NCBI RefSeq assembly: GCF_023913755.1
Contig: NZ_JAMXBJ010000050.1
Span: forward strand, 496,001-560,000
DNA: 64,000 nt
From: Pseudarthrobacter cellobiosi
GTDB lineage: Bacteria > Actinomycetota > Actinomycetes > Actinomycetales > Micrococcaceae
Direction: 5' to 3'
Part shown: piece after piece, positions 49,432 through 56,946 of the stretch
Layout of the letters: each line of letters opens with the position of its first letter
Numbering within the stretch: the stretch's first letter is position 1
The notes under the pieces: model-generated
Told to the model about the DNA's origin: nothing
Seen by the model: the letters and a program-made list of their open reading frames with translations, nothing else
Database searches by the model: none
Position numbers and translations under genes: made by a program

Positions 49432-50724
49432 ATGGCACTCTCCGGACGGTTTGTCTTGCTGGCACTGTTGGGCCTGGTACCGGTGCTGCTGTTTCCTGGC
49501 TGGGGAACGGTCCTCGGCGTGGTCGTGGCACTCGCCGCGCTCCTGGGCCTGGACCTTGGCCTGGCCGCTTCCCCGCGGGCCATCATCGTCACGCGTGCCG
49601 AGCCCGGCAACGTGACGCTGCACGGCACGGCCGCTTCGGTCCTCACGCTGCGCAACAGTGGCCGGCGACGCCTGCGCGCCACTGTTCGGGACGCGTGGCA
49701 GCCGTCTGCCGGGGCTGTGAATCCGGTCCAGGACCTGGACGTCCCCGCCCTGGAAAGCCGCCGGATGACCGTCCGGTTACAGCCGGTCCGCCGTGGCGAC
49801 GTGGGCGCCCGGCACGTCACGGTGCGCTCCCATGGACCCCTTCGGCTAGCGGCACGCCAGCGCACGTTTGACTGCGCCGGCTTCCTGCGGGTCCTGCCGC
49901 CGTTCCATTCCCGCAGGCACCTCCCCTCGAAGCTCAGGAAACTCCGCGAGCTCGACGGCAAAGCCGCCGTGCAGATCCGGGGTGCCGGCACCGAATTCGA
50001 CTCGCTGCGTGACTACGTCCGCGGGGACGACGTCCGGTCCATCGACTGGCGCGCAACCGCCCGCCGGTCCGCCGTCGTCGTCCGCACCTGGCGCCCGGAA
50101 CGCGACCGGCGCGTGGTGATCATGCTGGATACGTCCCGCACGTCAGCGGCGAGGATCGAGGACGAACCAAGGCTGGATACCGGCATCGAAGCGGCGCTCC
50201 TGCTGGCGGTCCTGGCAGAGCGTGGCGGTGACCGGGTGGATTTCCTGGCCTACGACCGCCGTCCGCGGGCCAGGGCCGGTTCCGCCACCACCGGCAACCT
50301 CCTGGGACAGCTGGTGCAAGCGATGGCGCCCCTCGAGGCGGAACTGATCGAGCTTGACTGGTCCAGCCTCCCCGGCCAGATCCGGGCGGTCTCCGCGCAC
50401 CGGTCCCTGGTGGTGCTGCTAACGGCGTTGGACGGCGGAGCGCCGGAGGAAGGACTCATTCCCGTGGCCGCGCAGCTCGCGCAGCAGCATGTTGTGGTGG
50501 TGGCCGCCGTCCGTGATCCCATGCTGGGGCAGATGCTGCGGGAGCGTGAGAACGCCGCCGGCGTGTTCCGGGCGGCAGCGGCTGAACGCGTACTGCTGGA
50601 ACGGGCGGCGGTCAGCGCCGAGCTCCGGCACCACGGGGTGGAAGTGGTGGATGCGGAGCCACACCAGCTGCCGCCGCAGCTTGCCGACATGTATATCCGG
50701 CTGAAGGCGGCCGGTAGATTGTGA
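49432..50724 (+). CDS. DUF58 protein (MoxR partner)
   Basis: 430 residues. Two N-terminal hydrophobic helices (FVLLALLGLVPVLLFPG, TVLGVVVALAALLGLDLGLA) anchor it. The middle has the family signature FDSLRDYVRGDDVRSIDWRA (about 187-206) and a VWA-like C-terminal domain with VVIMLDTSRTSAARIED, where the MIDAS-type Asp-x-Ser pattern is kept. DUF58 proteins pair with MoxR ATPases, as here. A TTG at 49426 and the ATG at 49432 are both possible; the ATG is chosen. Its stop overlaps a GTG in the DUF4166 frame, but that gene probably starts later. Confidence 0.88.
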   Translation: MALSGRFVLLALLGLVPVLLFPGWGTVLGVVVALAALLGLDLGLAASPRAIIVTRAEPGNVTLHGTAASVLTLRNSGRRRLRATVRDAWQPSAGAVNPVQDLDVPALESRRMTVRLQPVRRGDVGARHVTVRSHGPLRLAARQRTFDCAGFLRVLPPFHSRRHLPSKLRKLRELDGKAAVQIRGAGTEFDSLRDYVRGDDVRSIDWRATARRSAVVVRTWRPERDRRVVIMLDTSRTSAARIEDEPRLDTGIEAALLLAVLAERGGDRVDFLAYDRRPRARAGSATTGNLLGQLVQAMAPLEAELIELDWSSLPGQIRAVSAHRSLVVLLTALDGGAPEEGLIPVAAQLAQQHVVVVAAVRDPMLGQMLRERENAAGVFRAAAAERVLLERAAVSAELRHHGVEVVDAEPHQLPPQLADMYIRLKAAGRL

Positions 50725-50765
50725 GTCACCGCAGCGCCGCTGACGGTACCGTCCAGGAGGTCACC

Positions 50766-51479
50766 ATGAGCGTCCCTATCTACCGGCAGGCCCTGGGCGA
50801 GGACTTCCACCGGCTGCAGCCTGAGCTGCAGGAGTACTTTTCCCTGGCGCCCGGCTCGGGGCACTACGGCGTGGGCGAGGGCGTGTTCGACGTTGTGGGC
50901 TGCCGGCAGGCGTGGCTGCGGCCCCTGCTGAAGCTCACCTCCGGGGAGGACGCGTTCTTCCCGGAGTACGGGGAAGGCATCCCCTTCCGGATTGAAAACC
51001 ATGCGCACCAGGATCCCTTCGGCCGCTCCAGCCTGACTGCCCGGCGGGAAATCCGCTTCCCAGGGCACGTGCGGATTTTCCAGGACACCACCAGCCTCGT
51101 GGATGCCGACGGCGGCCCGCGGCTGGTGGACTATCTGGGCCGTTTCAGGCGCATGGTGACCGACCTCAAGCTCAGCGTGACGGACGAGGGCAGGCTGCGC
51201 GGAGTTTCCGAAGCGTCGCGGCTGTTCCTGGGCCCCCTCCGCCTGCCTCTGCCGGCCACTGTGGATGCCAAGGCCTACGCCGAGCAGTGGTGGGATGGCG
51301 CCGCCGGCGAGCATGGACAGCACCGGATCCAAGTCAAGGTCATCCAGCCGCAGATCGGGTTGGTCCTGGTCTATGCGGGCGGTTTCGACTACCGCCTGCG
51401 TCCCTACATCGGCGGCAGTTCGGCGCAGAGTTTCCTGCCCCGCTACGCCCAGCCGGACCGTTGGGAAAACCGGACGTAG
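50766..51479 (+). CDS. DUF4166 protein
   Basis: 237 residues beginning MSVPIYRQALGEDFHRLQPE. AGGAGGT lies six bases before ATG 50766, the best ribosome-binding site in the cluster, which decides for this start over the GTG at 50721 that overlaps the DUF58 stop. The domain is of the DUF4166 type (FHRLQPELQEYFSL, GVGEGVFDVVGCRQAWLRPL, FPGHVRIFQDTTSLVDADG, VYAGGFDYRLRPYI). No membrane helix or catalytic motif is recognised. Related domains appear in saccharopine-reductase-like fusions. Its placement at the end of the MoxR cluster may be chance. It converges on the MetE-like gene. Confidence 0.8.
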   Translation: MSVPIYRQALGEDFHRLQPELQEYFSLAPGSGHYGVGEGVFDVVGCRQAWLRPLLKLTSGEDAFFPEYGEGIPFRIENHAHQDPFGRSSLTARREIRFPGHVRIFQDTTSLVDADGGPRLVDYLGRFRRMVTDLKLSVTDEGRLRGVSEASRLFLGPLRLPLPATVDAKAYAEQWWDGAAGEHGQHRIQVKVIQPQIGLVLVYAGGFDYRLRPYIGGSSAQSFLPRYAQPDRWENRT

Positions 51480-51516
51480 AAGACGTACACGCAGGTCCGC
51501 TCAGCGGTGGGCCCGC

Positions 51517-52527
51517 TCAGCCGTGCGCCCGCTGGTTCAGGCCGTCGGCCACCTGGGTGAGCCGGCCCAGCACCGCTGTGGCGGTGGCCGGCGTGTGGCC
51601 GGCAAGTCCCGCCGAGGGGGTGACCCGGATACTGCCCAGGGACGACGCCGGCAGCCCCAGCTCGTGCCATGGCCGCCACACGGACTCCACGACGTCGGCC
51701 ACCCTGGGCAGCGTGCCGCGGCTGATGTCCAGGGCGCCAGCCCAGATCCGCTTGCCTGCCTCCACTGCCGTGGCCAACTGCTCCCACTGCCGTGTGGTCA
51801 AGGCCCTCAGCGGCACGGCCACGCCGTCGGCGCCGGCGGCAATGATCCGGTCGATCGGAGCCTCGATCTCGGGGACAGAGACAACGATTTCGGCGGCACC
51901 CGCCTCACGGAGCGCTTCGATCACCACCTGCCAGGACTCGGTGACCTCCTGGCCGCCCACCGCCCGCAGCGTGCGGTAACCGCTCGACGTCGGAATAGTG
52001 CCGGCGAGGACGGCGGCGATATCAGGCTCGTCGACCTGGACCACCAGCCGCGCGCCCGGAACCGCGCTGGAAATCCGGGACAGGTAGCCGCCAACCCCTG
52101 CGGCCAGCGAGTCGGCAATGTCCCGGCGTGCGCCGTAATCGATAAGTGCCCGTTCTCCGTTGTGCAGGTGCAGCCCCGCGGCAATGCTCAGCGGACCAAC
52201 CAGCTGGAGCTTGATCTCGGGGGCGGGGGTGTCCTCGGCGCCGGCAACGTCTGCCAGGACGTTGATGTCTGTGGACAGGGCCGACGCGGCCCTGCGGAAA
52301 TCCTTGCCGGGTCGGTCCACCAGCCGCCAGCCGTACGGCTGGACATCCACGGCCAATTCAACCAGGAGTGCGGCCGTCCGCCCCAGGGCGTCGGAGCCGA
52401 CTCCGCGGTCCGGAAGTTCTGCCAGGAACGGCAGGTGCGGGCTGCCGAGCTCGCCGCGGATAATGCGGGCAGCCTCCACGGGGTCCTCCCCCGGCCAGGG
52501 CCCAAGCCCGGTGGCGGTTACTTCCAC
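51517..52527 (-). CDS. MetE C-terminal-like barrel protein lacking cysteine
   Basis: 336 residues from GTG 52527. It reads as the catalytic (C-terminal) barrel of cobalamin-independent methionine synthase: GPLSIAAGLHLHNGERALIDYG, VVQVDEPDIAAVLAG, VSVPEIEAPIDRIIAAGAD, TPSAGLAGHTPATATA. However, the protein has no cysteine at all, while MetE needs His-Cys-Cys to bind the zinc that activates homocysteine. It is therefore unlikely to make methionine by the usual route. The family annotation 'methionine synthase' (as for Rv3015c) should be read with care. Overlaps the chorismate mutase stop by 10 bases, so the two are coupled. Role unknown. Confidence 0.75.
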   Translation of the reverse strand: MEVTATGLGPWPGEDPVEAARIIRGELGSPHLPFLAELPDRGVGSDALGRTAALLVELAVDVQPYGWRLVDRPGKDFRRAASALSTDINVLADVAGAEDTPAPEIKLQLVGPLSIAAGLHLHNGERALIDYGARRDIADSLAAGVGGYLSRISSAVPGARLVVQVDEPDIAAVLAGTIPTSSGYRTLRAVGGQEVTESWQVVIEALREAGAAEIVVSVPEIEAPIDRIIAAGADGVAVPLRALTTRQWEQLATAVEAGKRIWAGALDISRGTLPRVADVVESVWRPWHELGLPASSLGSIRVTPSAGLAGHTPATATAVLGRLTQVADGLNQRAHG

Positions 52528-52904
52528 TCTGCAGCGGCCTGGTGGTCCTCGGCGATGGCTTCATGATGGCGGATGACCTCGCCGATGATGAAATTCAGGA
52601 ACTTCTCCGCAAAAGCGGGATCGAGGTGTGCATCCTCCGCCAGCCGCCGGAGACGGGCGATCTGGGCCGATTCCCGGCCGGGATCCCCGGCCGGGAGCCG
52701 GTGCGCGGCCTTGAGGAAGCCCACTTTCTGGGTGGCCTTGAACCGTTCGGCCAGGAGGTACACCAAGGTCGCATCGATGTTGTCGATGCTGGAGCGGATG
52801 GACAGCAGTTCCGCCATCACCGAGTTGTCCACGTGGCCCGCCAGCGAACTCGCGGCGGCATCGTAGGTGTCGGTGTCGGGAACATCGTGGTTTTGCTGCG
52901 TCAT
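52518..52904 (-). CDS. Chorismate mutase (AroQ class)
   Basis: 128 residues. The AroQ active-site set can be matched to E. coli: Arg37 (LLSIRSSIDNID), Arg54 (LAERFKATQKVG), Lys65, Asp74, Arg77 and Glu78 (AAHRLPAGDPGRESAQIARL). An N-terminal extension of about 30 polar residues is present. The enzyme turns chorismate into prephenate for phenylalanine and tyrosine. No signal peptide is seen, so it is cytosolic. ATG 52904 is used. It lies downstream of the ABC ATPase gene's terminator-like hairpin and overlaps the MetE-like gene. Confidence 0.88.
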   Translation of the reverse strand: MTQQNHDVPDTDTYDAAASSLAGHVDNSVMAELLSIRSSIDNIDATLVYLLAERFKATQKVGFLKAAHRLPAGDPGRESAQIARLRRLAEDAHLDPAFAEKFLNFIIGEVIRHHEAIAEDHQAAAEWK

Positions 52905-52954
52905 GGTCCAAGTCTATGGGGCAGCCGCGGAAATCCTTCCGGTGTTAAGCGGCG

Positions 52955-52990
52955 GACGGACACCCCGCCTGGTGGGGCGGGATGTCCGTC
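52955..52990. terminator. Terminator-like hairpin after the importer ATPase gene
   Basis: GACGGACACCCCGCC (52955-52969) pairs with GGCGGGATGTCCGTC (52976-52990) with one mismatch and a six-base loop. On the minus strand it follows the ATPase stop at 53026 by about 36 bases and precedes the chorismate mutase ATG. Confidence 0.6.
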
Positions 52991-53025
52991 TGATGGTGCC
53001 GCGACTGTGGGGTCGCTGGTGGTGC

Positions 53026-54741
53026 CTACTGGGCCAGCAGCGCCCGGTGCGCTTCCCGGCGTCGTGCCTGTTCGTCCGGATCAGGGACCGGCAGCGAGGC
53101 AATCAGCCGTTTGGTGTAGTCGTGCTGCGGCGCGCCCATCACCTGGCTGCCGATGCCCTGCTCCACCAGCTTGCCCTTGTACAGGACGCCCACCCACTGC
53201 GACAGGATGTCCACCACCGCGAGGTCGTGGCTGATGAACAGCGCCGCAAACCCGAACTCGGCCTGGATTTCCTTGAAGAGTTCCAGGACCTTTGCCTGCA
53301 CGGAAACGTCCAGGGCCGACGTCGGCTCGTCAGCAATGAGCAGCCGCGGGTTCAGGATCAGTGCCCGCGCCAGCGACGCCCGCTGACGCTGCCCACCGGA
53401 CAGCTCGTGCGGGTACCGCTGGGCGTACGACGCCGGCAGCTGCACTGATTCGAGCAGCTCGGCAACGCGTTTGCGCGCCTGCGCCGGGCTCGGGTTGGTG
53501 TGGATGATCATGGGTTCCGCTACGCAGTCGCCGATGGTCAGCTGGGGGTTGAAGGACGCGGCCGGATCCTGGAACACAAAGCCAATGTCCTTCCGGAGGG
53601 GTTTGAAGGTCCGCTCCTTGAAGTTCAGCATCTCGTAGCCGAGCACCTGCAGGCTGCCGCCGGTGCTCCGGTTTAGGCCTGCGATGGCCCGGCCGATGGT
53701 GGTTTTCCCGGAGCCGGATTCGCCCACCAGTCCAAAGACTTCGCCCGGGGACACGGTGAAGCTGACCCCGTCCACGGCTTTGAAGGCCGGTGTTCCCAGC
53801 CTGCCGGGATACTCGATGGTCAGGTTGGTTGCCTCTACCAGGACCGATGAGCCCTGGTGTGCGCGTTCCAACAGGCCCTCCGACGCCGAGTTCCGGCCCA
53901 GGTGGGGCACGGCGGCCAGCAGCTTCTTGGTGTAGTCCTGCTTGGGTTCGGCGAACAGCACCCGCACCGGCGCTTCCTCCACTACATCACCCTGGTACAT
54001 CACCACCACGCGGTCCGCGAGGTCGGCCACCACGCCCATATTGTGGGTGATCAGCACGATCGAGGTGCCGTACTTGTCCCGAAGGTCCCGGAGCAGCTCC
54101 AGGATTTCGGCCTGGACGGTGACATCCAGGGCCGTGGTGGGTTCATCGGCCACAATCAGTCCCGGGTTCAGGGCAAGCGCGGCGGCGATCACCACGCGCT
54201 GCTTCTGGCCGCCGGAGAACTGGTGCGGATAGTGGTTGACCCGGTGTTCCGGATCCGGGATCCCCACCTTGCGCAGCGCCTCAATGGCACGGGCCTTGGC
54301 ATCCTTGGCCGAGACACGCTTCCCGCCGGCACCGCCGGCGTGGGCACGGATGCCCTCGGCAATCTGCCAGCCCACGGTGAACACGGGGTTCAAGGCCGTG
54401 GAGGGCTCCTGGAACACCATGGCCACATCGCGGCCACGGATCTGCCTCAGCTTCGCGGCGCTGACGCTGATCACGTTGTTCCCGTTGATCAGGACAGCCC
54501 CGCCGCTGGTGGCTGTCTCCGGCAGCAGCCCGAGGATGGTTTTCGCGGTCACGGTCTTGCCCGAGCCGGATTCGCCTACGATGGCCAGGACTTCGCCGGA
54601 GCGGACGTCCAGGCTCACATCCTTCACGGCGTAGACGTCTCCGCCATCGGTGGCGAAGGTGACTTTGAGGTGGTCGATGGCAAGGACCGGCTGGTCCGCC
54701 TGCCTGGACTGGTCAGATACCGAATCAATATTGATGGTCAA
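53026..54741 (-). CDS. Peptide-type ABC importer, double ATP-binding protein (DppD-DppF fusion)
   Basis: 571 residues with two complete ABC ATPases. The first has VGESGSGKTVTAKTIL (Walker A), QFSGGQKQRVVIAAAL (signature) and LIVADEPTTALD (Walker B). The second has VGESGSGKTTIGRAIAG, ELSGGQRQRASLARAL and LLIADEPTSALD. Each is followed by a short oligopeptide-type C-terminal extension (QDYTKKLLAAVPHL, HDYTKRLIASLPVPDP). It drives uptake of peptides or similar solutes. TTG 54741 overlaps the permease stop (TTGA) and has AGAGG five bases upstream. The fused layout replaces two genes, common in actinobacteria. Last gene of the four-gene importer operon. Confidence 0.93.
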   Translation of the reverse strand: MTINIDSVSDQSRQADQPVLAIDHLKVTFATDGGDVYAVKDVSLDVRSGEVLAIVGESGSGKTVTAKTILGLLPETATSGGAVLINGNNVISVSAAKLRQIRGRDVAMVFQEPSTALNPVFTVGWQIAEGIRAHAGGAGGKRVSAKDAKARAIEALRKVGIPDPEHRVNHYPHQFSGGQKQRVVIAAALALNPGLIVADEPTTALDVTVQAEILELLRDLRDKYGTSIVLITHNMGVVADLADRVVVMYQGDVVEEAPVRVLFAEPKQDYTKKLLAAVPHLGRNSASEGLLERAHQGSSVLVEATNLTIEYPGRLGTPAFKAVDGVSFTVSPGEVFGLVGESGSGKTTIGRAIAGLNRSTGGSLQVLGYEMLNFKERTFKPLRKDIGFVFQDPAASFNPQLTIGDCVAEPMIIHTNPSPAQARKRVAELLESVQLPASYAQRYPHELSGGQRQRASLARALILNPRLLIADEPTSALDVSVQAKVLELFKEIQAEFGFAALFISHDLAVVDILSQWVGVLYKGKLVEQGIGSQVMGAPQHDYTKRLIASLPVPDPDEQARRREAHRALLAQ

Positions 54742-55751
54742 AATCCTCTCACATCCGCTGAGATGGCGGCGTTCGCGGCGGTGGTTGGTGATCCCGGACC
54801 GCCCTTGCCGCCGGCTGCCTTGCGTCCGCGCAGGCGCGGATCGTTCAGGTCATTGATGCTTTCACCAACGAGGGTGAGGCCGACCACCGTCAATACGATG
54901 GCGATGCCGGGGAACACGCCGGTCCACCAAATGCCGGAGGAGGCATCGGACATCGCCTTGTTCAGGTCAAAGCCCCATTCAGCGGCGGAGCTCGGCTCGA
55001 TACCGAAACCGAGGAATCCCAAGCCTGCCAGGGTGAGGATGGCTTCGGAGGCGTTCAGCGTGAAGATCAGCGGCAGGGTCCGGGTCGCGTTGGAGAAGAT
55101 GTGCCTGCTGATAATCCTGGCGCTGGAGGCGCCAACAACCTGCGCTGATTCCACAAACGGTTCAGCCTTGAGCCGGATGGTTTCAGCACGGATAACGCGG
55201 AAGTACTGCGGCACAAACACTGCAGTGATGGCGAACCCGCAGGCGAGGATTCCGCCCCAGAATCCGGACTGTCCCTTGTTGATGGCAATCGACATCACGA
55301 TAGCCACAAGGAGTGTCGGGAAGGCGTAAATTGCGTCGGCAATGACCACGAGTACGCGGTCCAGCCAGCCGCCGAAGTAGCCGCTCACCAGTCCGAGGAA
55401 TACCCCCAGGAAGATAGACATCAGCACGGCAGCAACTATCACCGCCAAGGCTGTCTGCGATCCCCAGATCACCCGGGACAGGACATCGTAGCCACCCACT
55501 GTCGTTCCCAACAGATGCTTGGCGCCCGGTTTGGCCTGCGCCGGGAACGAACCGGCGTCGTCGGAAATCTGGGAATACCCGTAGGGCGCTAGGAACGGCG
55601 CAAATATCGCGGCCACCAGAAAAGCAGCGCAAAGCACCACGCCGATGAGCAGCATGGTCCGCTGCAGGCCAACGCTTTGGCGGATGTGGGACGAGACCGG
55701 AAGCCGGTCCAGCAAGGATTTCTTTCTCGGTTCCAATGCTGTGGCGCCCAT
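54738..55751 (-). CDS. Peptide-type ABC importer permease (DppC-like)
   Basis: 337 residues. A cytoplasmic N-terminus, TM1 (about 33-55, LLIGVVLCAAFLVAAIFAPF), the DppC/OppC mark HLLGTTVGGYDVLSRVIWG, then five more helices and the EAA-type loop (ESAQVVGASSARIISRHIFSN). The C-terminal tail is Gly/Ala rich. Its ATG overlaps the stop of the other permease (TGATG), and its stop overlaps the ATPase start, so the three are translationally linked. It forms the membrane pore with the DppB-like protein. Confidence 0.93.
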   Translation of the reverse strand: MGATALEPRKKSLLDRLPVSSHIRQSVGLQRTMLLIGVVLCAAFLVAAIFAPFLAPYGYSQISDDAGSFPAQAKPGAKHLLGTTVGGYDVLSRVIWGSQTALAVIVAAVLMSIFLGVFLGLVSGYFGGWLDRVLVVIADAIYAFPTLLVAIVMSIAINKGQSGFWGGILACGFAITAVFVPQYFRVIRAETIRLKAEPFVESAQVVGASSARIISRHIFSNATRTLPLIFTLNASEAILTLAGLGFLGFGIEPSSAAEWGFDLNKAMSDASSGIWWTGVFPGIAIVLTVVGLTLVGESINDLNDPRLRGRKAAGGKGGPGSPTTAANAAISADVRGF

Positions 55752-56833
55752 CAGTACCTCACTCGCGGATCAATCAGGGCAGCGGCAATATCCACTGCGA
55801 AATTGGTGACCGCCACAATGACGGCCAGCAACATCACGATGCCTTGGACGGCTACAAAGTCACGTGCAGTCAGGTACTGGGCCAACTGATAGCCCAGGCC
55901 CTTCCACTCGAACGTGGTTTCGGTCAGCACCGCACCGCCGAGCAGCAGCGCAATCTGCAGACCCATCACCGTGATGATAGGGATCAGCGCCGGCTTGTAG
56001 GCATGCTTTGTCACCAGGCGGTATTCACTGACTCCGCGCGACCGGCCTGCCTCAACATAGTCCTTTCCCAGTGTGCCGATCACGTTGGTGCGGACCAGGC
56101 GGAGGAAGACGCCGGCCGTCAGAAGGCCCAGCGCGACAGCTGGAAGGACTGCATGCTGGACGATGTCGCCAAAGGCTGCCAGATTGCCGCTGCGAAGGGC
56201 ATCCAGCCAGTAGATGCCAGTGGGTGCTGCCAGCCGGCCCATCGCCAATTCCGTTGTGGTGGAAGCACGGCCGGCCACTGGGAACCAGCCCAGGCCTACG
56301 GAAAATGTCAGCTTCAGGAGCAGGCCCGCAAAGAAGACAGGGGTGGCATAGCAAAGAATGGCGAACATACGCAGGAAAGCGTCCGGAAGCATATCGCGTT
56401 TGTGGGCTGCAAACATTCCCAGTGGAATGCCTACCAGCAGCGCCACTACGAGGGCGTTGATGCTCAATTCCAGGGTGGCGGCACCAAACTTGGCGAGCAT
56501 CTCCACGACGGGCCGGCCATCTGAAATGGTCCGGCCGAAGTTGCCGGTGGCAATGTTGCCAAGGTACTCGATGTACTGAATGAAGAGGTTCCGGTCGTAG
56601 CCTGCCTGGTGTACCAGGGCGTCAATTTGTTCTTGCGGGAGGCGTCCGCCCTGGGCTGCCGTAATGGGATCGCCGGTGATCCGCATGAGAAAGAAAACGA
56701 GGGTGACGAGGATGAAGATCGTCGGGAAGATCAGCAGGAAGCGGATCAGGATATACCTCCCGAGGCCACCTCCCGCGGATTTGGATACGGGGGCCGCAAC
56801 CGTAGGCGGCGGCGCATCAATCAATGTGGCCAT
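55751..56833 (-). CDS. Peptide-type ABC importer permease (DppB-like)
   Basis: 360 residues from ATG 56833 (AGGGA upstream); a TTG at 56857 is a weaker option. A polar N-terminus with a Pro-rich stretch is followed by TM1 in GRYILIRFLLIFPTIFILVT, then the family mark VFFLMRITGDPITA and the EAA-like loop TLGKDYVEAGRSRGVSEYRL. Five further helices are seen. DppB-type permeases form the pore with DppC. It follows the binding-protein gene across an interval holding a strong hairpin, which may lower expression relative to the binding protein. Confidence 0.93.
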   Translation of the reverse strand: MATLIDAPPPTVAAPVSKSAGGGLGRYILIRFLLIFPTIFILVTLVFFLMRITGDPITAAQGGRLPQEQIDALVHQAGYDRNLFIQYIEYLGNIATGNFGRTISDGRPVVEMLAKFGAATLELSINALVVALLVGIPLGMFAAHKRDMLPDAFLRMFAILCYATPVFFAGLLLKLTFSVGLGWFPVAGRASTTTELAMGRLAAPTGIYWLDALRSGNLAAFGDIVQHAVLPAVALGLLTAGVFLRLVRTNVIGTLGKDYVEAGRSRGVSEYRLVTKHAYKPALIPIITVMGLQIALLLGGAVLTETTFEWKGLGYQLAQYLTARDFVAVQGIVMLLAVIVAVTNFAVDIAAALIDPRVRY

Positions 56834-56878
56834 GCTGTCCCTGCTTGGTTTGATCAAGAAATTGTGGAGCCAACACGT

Positions 56879-56908
56879 AGGAGGCAGGGCCGTCCGGCCC
56901 TACCTCCT
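56879..56908 (-). terminator. Hairpin between binding-protein and permease genes
   Basis: AGGAGGCAGGGCC (56879-56891) pairs with GGCCCTACCTCCT (56896-56908), one mismatch, GTCC loop. It lies between the binding-protein stop (56947) and the permease start (56833). Such intercistronic stems commonly give higher yield of the binding protein by partial termination or by protecting the upstream mRNA. Confidence 0.6.
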
Positions 56909-56946
56909 CACGCGGGTTTGTTCGGTGATACTTGGAATCCAGGTCG

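Noticed and set aside
53857..55329. 490-codon plus-strand frame opposite the importer ATPase and permease
   Set aside because: Shadow crossing two real genes; no domain, low hydrophobic order.
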